Source: an uncultured Moraxella sp. (GTDB taxonomy: Bacteria > Pseudomonadota > Gammaproteobacteria > Pseudomonadales > Moraxellaceae). Taken from it: a stretch of DNA of 55,810 nucleotides. This document shows positions 36,255 to 44,412 of this stretch, in pieces. The position numbers and the translations under genes are program-made. The DNA lies in NCBI GenBank assembly GCA_943908425.1, contig CALTTC010000014.1, positions 1 through 55,810 of the forward strand, given 5' to 3'. Position 1 is the stretch's first letter, and the number at the start of each line of letters is the position of its first letter. The notes beneath the pieces are model-generated. The model was given only the letters and a program-made list of their open reading frames with translations, did no database searches and was not told the origin of the DNA.

Positions 36255-36650
36255 TTGATTTTGATACCATTTCGTAAGCTTAGAGAAGAACGTAATTGGA
36301 CACAAGAGCAAATGGCAGAAAAATTGGGGTTAACTCGCAACGGTTATGCCAAGATAGAGCGTGGCGAAAGTATGCCAAATCTACAAAGATTGGATGGAAT
36401 CGCTGATATGTTGGGTGTCAAAGTAACTCAATTATTAAAATTGGATAAATCAGTTATTGTTCAGACACAAAATTATGAAGCGAATTACTATCAAAACTAT
36501 CAAAACTATCAAAACAGTGAACAGCTAAAGACTGAAATTGGTCAATTAAGTAATAATATAGAAAAATTACAACTGATTATCCGCCACAAAGATGAACTAC
36601 TCGCCCAAAAAGATAAAGAAATTGAATTGTTGAGACGGCTTTTGGACTAG
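36255..36650 (+). CDS. XRE-family transcriptional regulator with coiled-coil tail
   Basis: Residues about 5-62 form a helix-turn-helix: RKLREERNWTQEQMAEKLGLTRNGYAKIERGESMPN is the typical XRE pattern. A QNY(YQN) low-complexity piece from tandem 9-nt repeats follows, and residues 85-131 are a long charged coiled coil (EKLQLIIRHKDELLAQKDKEIELLRRLLD), likely for dimerisation. The frame opens at TTG 36255. An ATG with a TAGG site lies 4 nt upstream in another frame and would read into this one if one T of GATTTTGAT were absent. It is the only regulator of this accessory region and diverges from the exported-protein run. Confidence 0.8.
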   Translation: MILIPFRKLREERNWTQEQMAEKLGLTRNGYAKIERGESMPNLQRLDGIADMLGVKVTQLLKLDKSVIVQTQNYEANYYQNYQNYQNSEQLKTEIGQLSNNIEKLQLIIRHKDELLAQKDKEIELLRRLLD

Positions 36651-36706
36651 CAGAATAATTTTTGATCAAAATATTTATTACAAAAAATTACAAAAATTTA
36701 AGGGGC

Positions 36707-36972
36707 TGTGATATTGACAATAACGATGGACTACCATACAATCATATTGCCAACAAATTTGAAAAGGGCTGGTTTGAAAAGGTTGGTTTAAACAAGGATA
36801 GAAAGTTGGTGGTGGCAGAACGATTAACGATGTTGCTGTAGCGAAAATCCGCAATGAAAGCCATGTTAAGACTGGCAATACCAACGTGGACAATGGGCAA
36901 AAAAATAACAAAGACAACAATAAAGACAACGGTAAAAAAGACAAACAGTGCTACGCCAAGCACTGCCAATGA
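36707..36972 (+). pseudogene. Fragment of an Asn/Lys/Asp-rich protein with a frame break
   Basis: Plus-strand translation in one frame gives IDNNDGLPYNHIANKF and GWFEKVGLNKDRK, then a frame change near 36800 leads to GGGRTINDVAVAKIRNES and a low-complexity end NNKDNNKDNGKKDKQCYAKHCQ before a stop at 36970-36972. The pieces read like one gene with a frameshift. No start codon or ribosome site is convincing, so it may be the 3' remnant of a longer gene. No family recognised. Confidence 0.45.
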
Positions 36973-37002
36973 TGGCGATAGGCATTGCAATGGAGTAGAG
37001 CG

Positions 37003-37306
37003 ATGTTTCAAATTATCCCCCTGCATACACACGATTTTTTTTGCGAAAACTTGCCTTGCAATGATGTTATTTTGGCGACGGCGATCGCTGAATATTTTGA
37101 TTATTGTACATACTGCTATCGCACTGGTGTTATTTAACAGGGCGATGGCGTTTCACAGTGGCAATATTTTAGACCCAGCAACTGCTGGTGAGTTTACTGG
37201 TGTGATTGGTTTAGTGCAAGATGGGTTAAAACCATTTTTGTTTATTTGGCTTTATGAGTGGTGGTATATAGGACGTCGTCGTTCTGAACTTGGTTTTGAG
37301 GATTGA
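37003..37306 (+). CDS. Small membrane protein, frame interrupted at a T8 tract
   Basis: ATG 37003 has GGAG seven nt upstream and begins MFQIIPLHTHDFF, but stops after 44 codons. With one T fewer in the T8 run (37035-37042) the reading continues as AKTCLAMMLFWRRRS, two membrane helices (LNILIIVHTAIALVLF and a later LKPFLFIWLYEWWYIG) and ends GFED, about 100 residues. An in-frame internal start at 37061 (MMLFWRRR) is possible but lacks a ribosome site. So this is either a phase-variable gene in the off state, a frameshifted gene or a sequence error. No family recognised. Confidence 0.55.
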
Positions 37307-37307
37307 T

Positions 37308-37682
37308 GTGGAAGATGTTTTTGTTTGGGCGTGGTTTGATGCTGATGCGATTATTGGTGTTGCCTTTTTTGCCTTATTGCATAAGCTGTTTTCGGACAGA
37401 CAGATAACGCCCTTGATGATGGTTCATCTGGCTTTGGTGGTAACGCTTGTGCTTGTCCATAATTATATCCACGTAGCATTGAGCCGCGATGACCCTTGGG
37501 GTTATTTATCAGAGGGGGCGTTGAGTGTTGGCTGGTCGGTGCTGCTCGTGCTTTTTATGTTATGGATTTTAAATTTACCCAGCCGTCTAAGTTATGATGC
37601 GGTGCTCAAAAAGAAAATTTGGGGTGCTTTTTATAACGATATTGGTGTTAGCGAGCATATTAAAAAGCAAAAGGAGCTTTGA
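37308..37682 (+). CDS. Small multi-pass membrane protein, unknown
   Basis: The 124-residue protein uses GTG 37308, with GAGG six nt upstream, overlapping the previous stop (TGATGTG). It has about three to four membrane helices: VFVWAWFDADAIIGVAFFALL, MMVHLALVVTLVLVHNYIHV, LSVGWSVLLVLFMLWIL, then a basic tail. The previous and next genes overlap it, so translation is coupled. No family recognised. Confidence 0.6.
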   Translation: MEDVFVWAWFDADAIIGVAFFALLHKLFSDRQITPLMMVHLALVVTLVLVHNYIHVALSRDDPWGYLSEGALSVGWSVLLVLFMLWILNLPSRLSYDAVLKKKIWGAFYNDIGVSEHIKKQKEL

Positions 37683-37942
37683 TGGAACACGCACTTTGGC
37701 TGGATACGTTAAGCAGTATTTTGGCGTTTTTAGGATTGGGCAGTTTGGTTGTGTGTTATATGGACTATAAACTACGCTGGTTTGATTATGTTATTTTTGT
37801 TGTTTTGTTTTTTGTGTTTGGTTGGTATGCAGGACTTGCCCCCAATGTAACCACGGCATATCAATATATAACGGCAATAAGTTTTACGGTGGGTGTGGTC
37901 ATTTTATTGGGGTTAAAATCGCTATTTTTGGTAAGAAAGTAA
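37682..37942 (+). CDS. Small membrane protein, unknown
   Basis: The 86-residue protein starts at ATG 37682, sharing a base with the previous stop (TTTGATGG) and with AAAGGAG upstream. Three membrane segments are visible: SILAFLGLGSLVVCY, FDYVIFVVLFFVFGWYAGL and SFTVGVVILLGLKSLFLV. Last member of the overlapping membrane triplet. No family recognised. Confidence 0.62.
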   Translation: MEHALWLDTLSSILAFLGLGSLVVCYMDYKLRWFDYVIFVVLFFVFGWYAGLAPNVTTAYQYITAISFTVGVVILLGLKSLFLVRK

Positions 37943-38178
37943 AATAATAAAAAAGATAATCAGACCTGCTAATCAATAATGCCAATATGATATCGCTTAT
38001 CTATTGGATTATAAGGCTTTATTGTCAATGATACTGGATTGTTATTTATAGCATAGATGTGCTAACATTATCATCAGCCCAAAAACAGTTTATGTATTGC
38101 TTTTTGTCTAATTTTTTTGCAGAAAAATTTTAAATAACTGATTTAAATAACAGATTTTAAATAGCTAAGACCTTACCT

Positions 38179-39012
38179 ATGCTCGCCTGCCCCCTATGCC
38201 ACACGCCCTTATCACGCACACGCCACAGCTATGTTTGTCAAAATCAGCACGGATTTGATATTGCCAAAGAAGGCTATGTAAACTTGCACGCCGTGCAACA
38301 CAAAAATAGCCATCAAGCTGGTGATACGTTGTCATCGCTACAGGCGCGCACGCGGTTTTTGGGTGGCGGTTTTTATGCACCGTTACGCCAAAATGCCGTA
38401 GAAATACTACAAACACATCGCCCCATCAAGCCAAACACTGCCCTAGATATCGGTGCAGGGGTGGGTTATTATACAGAAGCACTGGCGGATTTATTTGCCA
38501 ATGTGGTGGGCTTAGATATCGCTAAGCCTGCCATTAAACTGGCTAGCCGTGCCGACCAAAAACGCCATACAACCACAAAAAGCCCCATTCAATGGGTGGT
38601 AGGCACATCAGCGGTCTTGCCGATACTGGACAACTCGGTGGGCGTTTGCACAAGCTTTTTTAGTCCCCTGCCAGTAAGTGAGATGCACCGTGTTTTGGCG
38701 GATGATGGGCGGTTATTGGTGGCGGTGGCAGGCGAGAGACATTTATTGGCACTGCGTGAACGTCTGTTTGATACCGTGCGTCCGCACAATCCTGCTAAGG
38801 TGGCAAAACTGCTTGCTCCTGTTTTTTGTCAAACTGACGAATGGGTTATCAATCACGAATTTACCTTGCAATTTAATGCCATTAGTGATTTAATAGCGAT
38901 GACCCCCTATGCCTACAAAGCCACACCTACCAACCGAAAGCGAGTGCTAGACTTGCCCAAGCTTACCTTGACGGCACAGTTTTATTTAGCAATGTTTAAA
39001 AAGGCGGGTTAA
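38179..39012 (+). CDS. rlmA: 23S rRNA (guanine-N1)-methyltransferase RlmA
   Basis: The 277-residue protein has the RlmA zinc knuckle at the N terminus (LACPLCHTPLSR and YVCQNQHGFDIAKEGYVNL) followed by a SAM-dependent methyltransferase domain with LDIGAGVGYYTEAL and the RLLVAVAGERHL region. In E. coli it methylates G745 of 23S rRNA. The start is ATG 38179. The 3' end contains tandem repeats. Confidence 0.92.
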   Translation: MLACPLCHTPLSRTRHSYVCQNQHGFDIAKEGYVNLHAVQHKNSHQAGDTLSSLQARTRFLGGGFYAPLRQNAVEILQTHRPIKPNTALDIGAGVGYYTEALADLFANVVGLDIAKPAIKLASRADQKRHTTTKSPIQWVVGTSAVLPILDNSVGVCTSFFSPLPVSEMHRVLADDGRLLVAVAGERHLLALRERLFDTVRPHNPAKVAKLLAPVFCQTDEWVINHEFTLQFNAISDLIAMTPYAYKATPTNRKRVLDLPKLTLTAQFYLAMFKKAG

Positions 39013-39048
39013 TTACAAGCAGGTTAATTACAAGCGGATTAATGACAA
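39007..39048 (+). repeat. Tandem 15-nt repeats at the rlmA 3' end
   Basis: GGTTAATTACAAGC occurs at 39007-39020 and 39022-39035, then GATTAATGACAA at 39037-39048. The first unit includes the rlmA stop. Likely replication slippage. Confidence 0.65.
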
Positions 39049-39073
39049 TAGATAGATAAAATTAAGGACAATG

Positions 39074-40567
39074 ATGTTAGATAAAGCAGGTTATGACCAG
39101 TTAAAAAAGCACGGTTACACCCATATTCCTTTAATCAAAAAATTTTTAAGCGATGACAAAACGCCAGTTTCGGTATTTGCCAGTATGCAAGCGTTAGATG
39201 GCTTGGCATATTTGTTTGAATCGGTGGTGGGCGGTGAACGATTTGCGCGTTATTCAATGATTGGACTTGGTGGACAGACGATTTTTGAGTACCAAGACGG
39301 TGTTTTGTATTGCACCACAAGCGACGGACAGGCGACCATACCCACAGATGACCCATTTACCCATATTCGCCAATTTATGGCACAATTTAATATGCCAATC
39401 AAGGAGCATATGAGCGATTTGCCGATATTTAGCGGTGGTCTTGTGGGGTATTTTGGTTATGATTTAATCCGCTGTATTGAGCCAAGCGTTGGGCATAGTG
39501 ATAAACCAAACCCTTTAGGGTTGCCTGATTTGTGGTTGATGTCATCGTCTGATGTCGTGGTTTTTGATAATTTAGAGCATACGGTATCCGTGGTGGTGTA
39601 TGCTGATTGTGCCAAAGATGACGGCTATGAACAAGCCCAAAATCGATTAAACAGTATTGAGCAGGCAATCAATCACCCTGCTTGTTTGTCAAGTGGCGTG
39701 TATGCCAAGCCGAATTTTGTTTCGCACACAGGGCAGGATAAATTTTGTCAAGATGTGGCGACCATTAAAGCATATATTATGCAAGGTGATGTGATGCAAG
39801 TGGTGCCAGCCCAGCGGGTGTCGGCAGATTTTGATGGCGATGCTTTTTCGGTGTATCGGGCGTTGCGGTATTTAAACCCATCGCCTTATTTATTTATGAT
39901 TCAAGGTAAGCTTAGCACAAAAGCGTCCTTTGATATTATTGGGGCATCGCCTGAGATTTTGGCAAAAATTGACAATGGTAAGGTAACTGTGCGACCTTTG
40001 GCGGGGACAAGACGGCGTGGGCGTTGCCCTGAAGAAGATTTGGCACTAGAGCAAGAATTGCTTGCCGACCAAAAAGAAATTGCTGAGCATTTGATGTTGA
40101 TTGATTTGGGACGCAATGATATTGGTCGGGTATGCCAAGTTGGCACAGTGCAAGTAACCGATAAAATGTTTGTGGAACGCTATTCGCAAGTGATGCATAT
40201 TGCCAGCAATGTTGAAGGGCAAATTTTGGACGACGTGGACGCTTTGTCAGTATTTTGTGCCACGTTTCCAGCAGGGACGTTATCTGGAGCACCAAAAGTG
40301 CGAGCAATGCAAATCATTGATGAGCTTGAGCCTGTACGGCGGACGGTATTTGGTGGTGCGGTAGGTTATTTGGGTTGGCACGGTAATATGGATACAGCGA
40401 TTGCCATTCGCACGGCAGTGGTCAAAGATGGGCAAATTCATATTCAAGCAGGGGCAGGCGTGGTCGCAGATTCTGACCCTGTTGCTGAATGGGACGAAAC
40501 CAACAAAAAAGCGTTGGCATTAGTAAAGGCAGTAGAGCTTGCGTGTAATGGCTTGGTGGTGGAATAA
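39074..40567 (+). CDS. trpE: Anthranilate synthase component I
   Basis: TrpE converts chorismate to anthranilate, the first tryptophan step. The 497 residues include the N-terminal regulatory LLES-like region, GGLVGYFGYDLIR, and the catalytic blocks GDVMQVVPAQR, ASPEILAKI, VRPLAGTRRRG, LIDLGRNDIGRV and FPAGTLSGAPKVRAM. Two Met codons begin the frame; the second (39074) has AAGGA five nt upstream and is preferred. No leader peptide or trpG neighbour is seen nearby. Confidence 0.95.
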   Translation: MLDKAGYDQLKKHGYTHIPLIKKFLSDDKTPVSVFASMQALDGLAYLFESVVGGERFARYSMIGLGGQTIFEYQDGVLYCTTSDGQATIPTDDPFTHIRQFMAQFNMPIKEHMSDLPIFSGGLVGYFGYDLIRCIEPSVGHSDKPNPLGLPDLWLMSSSDVVVFDNLEHTVSVVVYADCAKDDGYEQAQNRLNSIEQAINHPACLSSGVYAKPNFVSHTGQDKFCQDVATIKAYIMQGDVMQVVPAQRVSADFDGDAFSVYRALRYLNPSPYLFMIQGKLSTKASFDIIGASPEILAKIDNGKVTVRPLAGTRRRGRCPEEDLALEQELLADQKEIAEHLMLIDLGRNDIGRVCQVGTVQVTDKMFVERYSQVMHIASNVEGQILDDVDALSVFCATFPAGTLSGAPKVRAMQIIDELEPVRRTVFGGAVGYLGWHGNMDTAIAIRTAVVKDGQIHIQAGAGVVADSDPVAEWDETNKKALALVKAVELACNGLVVE

Positions 40568-40708
40568 GTGTTGGTTTAGGTCTTGCGTGGTGTTTAAGCG
40601 TTATCAAGGGATGTTATTTAAATAAGTCGTGTTTAAACAAAGCAAGGTTTAAGTGTTGGTATTTTTAAGTAAGCCAACTTAACGCTCTTAACAAAAAATC
40701 TAAGGGGC

Positions 40709-41104
40709 TTAAGGGTGCAAACGGCGAAATACACTGATAAGTAGCCAAATCCAACCGATAACAAAAGCGATACCGCCCATCGGCGTTATCATGCCAAGTG
40801 CGGTAGGTAATCCCAGTGCCATCGCATACAAACTGCCACAAAATAACACAATGCCCGATAATAAGGCATAGGCAGGGCGTGGGCTAGCTAGGTTTAACTT
40901 GGCAAGTATTGCAACCAAAAATATCCCAAGGGTGTGGATAAATAAATACAGCGTGGCGGTTGTCCATAACAGTAAGGCTTTATCGCTTGCAAATGCCTTT
41001 AAGCTGTGGCTACCAAATGCCCCAAGTAGCACGCCCATTGCCATTAAAAAACTTGCGATGATGAGTAATGGTTTGATGTTGGGTGATGGGGGTAAGTCCG
41101 TCAT
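40709..41104 (-). CDS. DUF423 membrane protein (YgdD-like)
   Basis: The 131-residue protein has four hydrophobic segments and the family motif GVLLGAFGSHSLKAF near the N terminus, plus PMGGIAFVIGWIWLL near the end. Function unknown. It begins only 3 nt after the rpoH stop on the same strand, so the two are probably co-transcribed. Confidence 0.88.
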   Translation of the reverse strand: MTDLPPSPNIKPLLIIASFLMAMGVLLGAFGSHSLKAFASDKALLLWTTATLYLFIHTLGIFLVAILAKLNLASPRPAYALLSGIVLFCGSLYAMALGLPTALGMITPMGGIAFVIGWIWLLISVFRRLHP

Positions 41105-41107
41105 TGG

Positions 41108-41992
41108 CTAGTCGCCATCAACGATGTTATCAATACTCATTGCTGTGCGGATTTTTTCCATCGCATTTTTTTCAATTTGACGCACCCGTTCAGCGGAGAT
41201 GTTGTATTGCGCCGCTAAGTCGTGCAGGGTGGATTTTTGGTCGGCAAGCCAGCGTTGATTGATGATATCGCGTGAGCGTTCGTCCAGATGTTCCATAGCA
41301 CTGTGCAGGGCGGTGGTGGTATTTTCTTCCCAGTCGGCATCTTCTACCACTTGCGCAGGGTCAATGCCATCTTCCAAAAACAGCTGTGGGGCGTAGCGTC
41401 CATCATCTTCATCGCTGTCTTGTAGTTCAAAAGACGCATCATAACTGGTCAGCCGTGATTCCATCTCAAATACTTGCTTAACGGTAACGTCCAAGTCCTT
41501 GGCGATGGCTTTAGCTTCTTCTAAATTAAGCTGGTTGCTGGATTTTTTTAGGCTACGCAAGTTAAAAAACAGCTTACGGTGGGCTTTGGTGGTAGCAACT
41601 TTGACAATGCGCCAGTTTTTGATGACAAACTCGTGAATTTCTGCTTTTATCCAATGCACCGCAAAGCTAACCAAACGCACGCCCTTGGTGGGGTCAAAAC
41701 GCTTGACCGCTTTCATAAGCCCTAAATTGCCTTCTTGAATCAAGTCTGCTTGGGGCAAGCCATAACCTGAATAGCTTCTCGCGATATGAATCACAAAGCG
41801 TAAATGGCTCATCACCAAAAGGCGCGCGGCCTCCACGTCGCCATCATCATAATAGCGGTGGGCAAGCTCTTGTTCTTGTTCGGGTGTTAAAATAGGAATT
41901 TGGTGCACGGTATTGATATACGCCCCCAAATTGACCCCAGGGGCGGTTAAGTGGGTGGGCATAGCAGGAATAAGGTCTTTGGTGGCGGTCAT
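41108..41992 (-). CDS. rpoH: RNA polymerase sigma-32 factor
   Basis: RpoH directs heat-shock transcription. The 294 residues contain region 2 (LLVMSHLRFVIHIARSYSGYGLPQADLIQEGN), the RpoH box KLFFNLR, and region 4 ending in SAERVRQIEKNAMEKIR. The start at ATG 41990-41992 has no clear ribosome site; an ATG at 41960-41962 (MPTHLTAPG) is possible. Only a few nt separate a promoter-like sequence from this ATG. Its targets groESL and probably ftsH are in the window. Confidence 0.95.
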   Translation of the reverse strand: MTATKDLIPAMPTHLTAPGVNLGAYINTVHQIPILTPEQEQELAHRYYDDGDVEAARLLVMSHLRFVIHIARSYSGYGLPQADLIQEGNLGLMKAVKRFDPTKGVRLVSFAVHWIKAEIHEFVIKNWRIVKVATTKAHRKLFFNLRSLKKSSNQLNLEEAKAIAKDLDVTVKQVFEMESRLTSYDASFELQDSDEDDGRYAPQLFLEDGIDPAQVVEDADWEENTTTALHSAMEHLDERSRDIINQRWLADQKSTLHDLAAQYNISAERVRQIEKNAMEKIRTAMSIDNIVDGD

Positions 41993-42004
41993 AATCGGTG
42001 GGCG

Positions 42005-42032
42005 CTTATAATAATTAATGCCTTATTGTAAA
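42005..42032 (-). promoter_or_regulatory. Putative rpoH promoter
   Basis: On the minus strand TTTACA (42032-42027) and TATAAG (42010-42005) are 16 nt apart. Initiation would occur about 6-8 nt before the proposed rpoH ATG, leaving a very short leader. Confidence 0.4.
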
Positions 42033-42043
42033 GGCAATTTTAC

Positions 42044-42355
42044 TTAATTGCTAGCGTTTTTGGTTATGATAAAGTGAAAGATTGTATCTGCATTCTTTTG
42101 GCTGTGCCAGTGCTGGAGGTGGAGATTTTGTTTTTGGCAAAATCTGTCCATATCTTGCAGGCTATGGGGGTCGGTGGTGAGCACGTAAAGCTTATGTATG
42201 TCAGGGGATTTTAAGGCAAGTTTGGTCTTGAGTAGGGGCATAGGGCAGGCAAGATGGCGAGCATCAATAAGCCCATCTGGCACCTCAAAATCGGCAAAAA
42301 ATAATGGCAATAAGGGGTGAGTTGCCAAATTGTCTGTGTAGATACCGCTATACAT
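42044..42355 (-). CDS. TusA-family sulfurtransferase-like protein
   Basis: The 103-residue protein has the TusA core: DARHLACPMPLLKTKLALK with the CPxP motif whose Cys carries the sulfur. The C-terminal half follows the beta-alpha-beta fold (LYVLTTDPHSLQDMDRFC). TusA relays sulfur for tRNA thiolation and molybdenum cofactor; other family members act elsewhere. ATG 42353-42355 follows AAGG. It is upstream of rpoH on the same strand. Confidence 0.82.
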   Translation of the reverse strand: MYSGIYTDNLATHPLLPLFFADFEVPDGLIDARHLACPMPLLKTKLALKSPDIHKLYVLTTDPHSLQDMDRFCQKQNLHLQHWHSQKNADTIFHFIITKNASN

Positions 42356-42574
42356 CAAATTGACCTTTTTTCTGGTGAGCGAATCACTGATGAAAATAAT
42401 ATTATAAGCCGCGCTTTAATAAATCATATAAAACAAATCATACTAAAGTTGCCGATGGTTTTAGCCAAATCAACGTCTATTAAAATCAAGACTAACGGTC
42501 TACCAACTATATTGCTGGATAATTCTTGATAAAATACGCAGTAGCAATCCGATAATGCTTAAATCCGACAATAC

Positions 42575-42608
42575 TTAAAAAACAAAAACCGCTCAATCAA
42601 GAACGGTT
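42575..42608 (-). terminator. Terminator of the metNIQ operon
   Basis: On the minus strand AACCG (42608-42604) pairs with CGGTT (42591-42587), then TTTGTTTTTT follows. It lies 15 nt after the metQ stop. Confidence 0.65.
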
Positions 42609-42623
42609 CAGGTAAGCTATAAA

Positions 42624-43607
42624 TTAGTTGGTGGTTGTGGTCGCTGCTGGTGCTACTACCACCGCCTCAGCAGGAGCGACAGTGACTACCTCTACTGGCT
42701 CGCCCCAAATTTTAGGGTACTTATAACCAGGGAAAGTAGTGTGGGCGTACTGTTTAAAGCTGTCAGAATTATAAGCGTCATTAACGTCTTTGACCCATTG
42801 GCTGTCTTTATCGGCGGTTTTGACTGCTGACCAATTGACGTAAGCGAAGCTTTTTTCTTGGGTTAGTGCGTCGGTAAGTTTAATCCCAGCATCGGTGGCG
42901 TAGTTGCCGTTAATCACCACAAAATCCGCCTCATCACGGCTTCTTGGCAAATTGGCAGCCTCTAGCTCAATAAATTTGATGTTTTTAAGATTTTCGGCAA
43001 TGTCCGCTTTGGAGGCTTTGATGGGGTCAATGTTGTCTTTAAGCTTAATCCAGCCCAAATCGTTAAGCATTACTAAGACACGGGCGAAGTTAGATGGGTC
43101 GTTTGGTACAGCAATGCTGTCGCCATCTTGAATGCTGTTTAAATCGGTTTTTTTGCCAGAATAAATGCCCAGTGGGGCGGTAGGCACTTGAAAGACTTCT
43201 ACCAAATCTAGATTATGCTCTGCCTTAAAGTTGTCCAAATACGGCTGGTGTTGAAAGACGTTAATGTCCAAATCCCCTGATGCCAAGGCTTGGTTGGGCA
43301 TAATGTAATCGGTAAAAGTCTTTAGTTCTACCTTGTAGCCACGTGATTCTAAGTCGGCTTTGACGTGATTGCGCACCATATCCGCAAAATCGCCTTCGGT
43401 GGTGCCAATGACGATGGTGTCTTTGCTTGGGTCTTTGCCCGCGACATTGGGGTCGGTGGTGACAACCGCTGCCGTGGTGGTTTCGGGGGTAGCAGGAGCG
43501 ACGGGCTCGCTTTTGTTACAGCCGACCATCATAAGCCCTGTAAAGCCCATTAGACTTGCAAGCTTAATTAAACTTGCTCCTGTACTGTTAATCACTGATG
43601 CGCTCAT
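42624..43607 (-). CDS. metQ: Methionine ABC transporter substrate-binding lipoprotein
   Basis: MetQ captures methionine in the periplasm. The 327-residue lipoprotein (ATG 43605-43607 after AGGAG; lipobox MMVGC) has the family sequence VIGTTEGDFADMVRNHV and DINVFQHQPYLDNF and ANLPRSRDEADFVVINGNYA. The tail is Ala/Val/Thr-rich and unusual. It is the last gene of metN-metI-metQ on this strand, 98 nt after metI. Confidence 0.9.
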   Translation of the reverse strand: MSASVINSTGASLIKLASLMGFTGLMMVGCNKSEPVAPATPETTTAAVVTTDPNVAGKDPSKDTIVIGTTEGDFADMVRNHVKADLESRGYKVELKTFTDYIMPNQALASGDLDINVFQHQPYLDNFKAEHNLDLVEVFQVPTAPLGIYSGKKTDLNSIQDGDSIAVPNDPSNFARVLVMLNDLGWIKLKDNIDPIKASKADIAENLKNIKFIELEAANLPRSRDEADFVVINGNYATDAGIKLTDALTQEKSFAYVNWSAVKTADKDSQWVKDVNDAYNSDSFKQYAHTTFPGYKYPKIWGEPVEVVTVAPAEAVVVAPAATTTTN

Positions 43608-43705
43608 TATAACTCCTAGTGTGGTTTTGATTGATAAAATGTGGCTTACTTTACCACAACTTACCAATAAAGCAAAGCCGAATATTATGCCGTCTTGGCA
43701 TATGT

Positions 43706-44380
43706 TTAACGCTTATCTAATTTTTTGGCGATGGCGTTACCGATGGCTTGAATGATAATGACCATAATGGAGAGAATAATCACGACAAAGACCGTCACCT
43801 CCTCTTTGGAGCGCATATAGCCATAACGCACCGCCAAATCACCGATACCACCACCGCCTATCATGCCTGCCGCTGCCGAATATGACAATAAACTAATGCA
43901 TAAAATCGTGACCGACAGCACAAGGGCTGAACGTGCCTCACCGAGCAATACCTTCACGATAGTCAAAGGACTTGCGCCCATACTGTCCACCGCCTCAATA
44001 ATACCGCGAGGGACATCACGCAAATTTTGTTCTACTAAGCGGGCAAAATAAAACGACCCTGCCACTGCCAGTACAAGCGAGGCAGCAAGTGGTCCAATTT
44101 TGGTGCCGACAATGAACTTGGTGATACCGCCCATCGCAATCATCAAAATGATAAATGGAAAAGCGCGCATAAAGTTTGTAAATCCGCCCAATAATGCATA
44201 CACGGGGCGATGGCTAAATAGCTGTTTGTCACTGGTCAAAAACAAAAATATGCCAAAAATACCGCCGATAATCACCGCCGCTGTCGTGGAGATTGCCATC
44301 ATAATGAGCGTCTCTTTTAGGCTTAGTATGATTTCGTCTTGCATATTTTGTAAGCTTGCAATGGCTTCGGCAAAGGTCAT
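43706..44380 (-). CDS. metI: Methionine ABC transporter permease
   Basis: MetI is the membrane channel of the importer. The 224 residues start at ATG 44378-44380, which gives the family N terminus; the longer frame begins with a non-membrane Arg/Pro-rich stretch that overlaps metN. It has about five helices and the EAA-type loop near VEAVDSMGASPLTIVKVLL, where it contacts MetN. Confidence 0.9.
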   Translation of the reverse strand: MTFAEAIASLQNMQDEIILSLKETLIMMAISTTAAVIIGGIFGIFLFLTSDKQLFSHRPVYALLGGFTNFMRAFPFIILMIAMGGITKFIVGTKIGPLAASLVLAVAGSFYFARLVEQNLRDVPRGIIEAVDSMGASPLTIVKVLLGEARSALVLSVTILCISLLSYSAAAGMIGGGGIGDLAVRYGYMRSKEEVTVFVVIILSIMVIIIQAIGNAIAKKLDKR

Positions 44381-44412
44381 AGCGTTCCAGTCAATAAAGG
44401 TTAAAATTAGGG

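Noticed and set aside
36854..37306. Use of ATG 36854 for the first membrane protein, giving 150 residues
   Set aside because: The added 49 residues overlap a better reading in another frame (Asn/Lys/Asp-rich fragment) and have no ribosome site; 37003 with a T-tract shift fits better.
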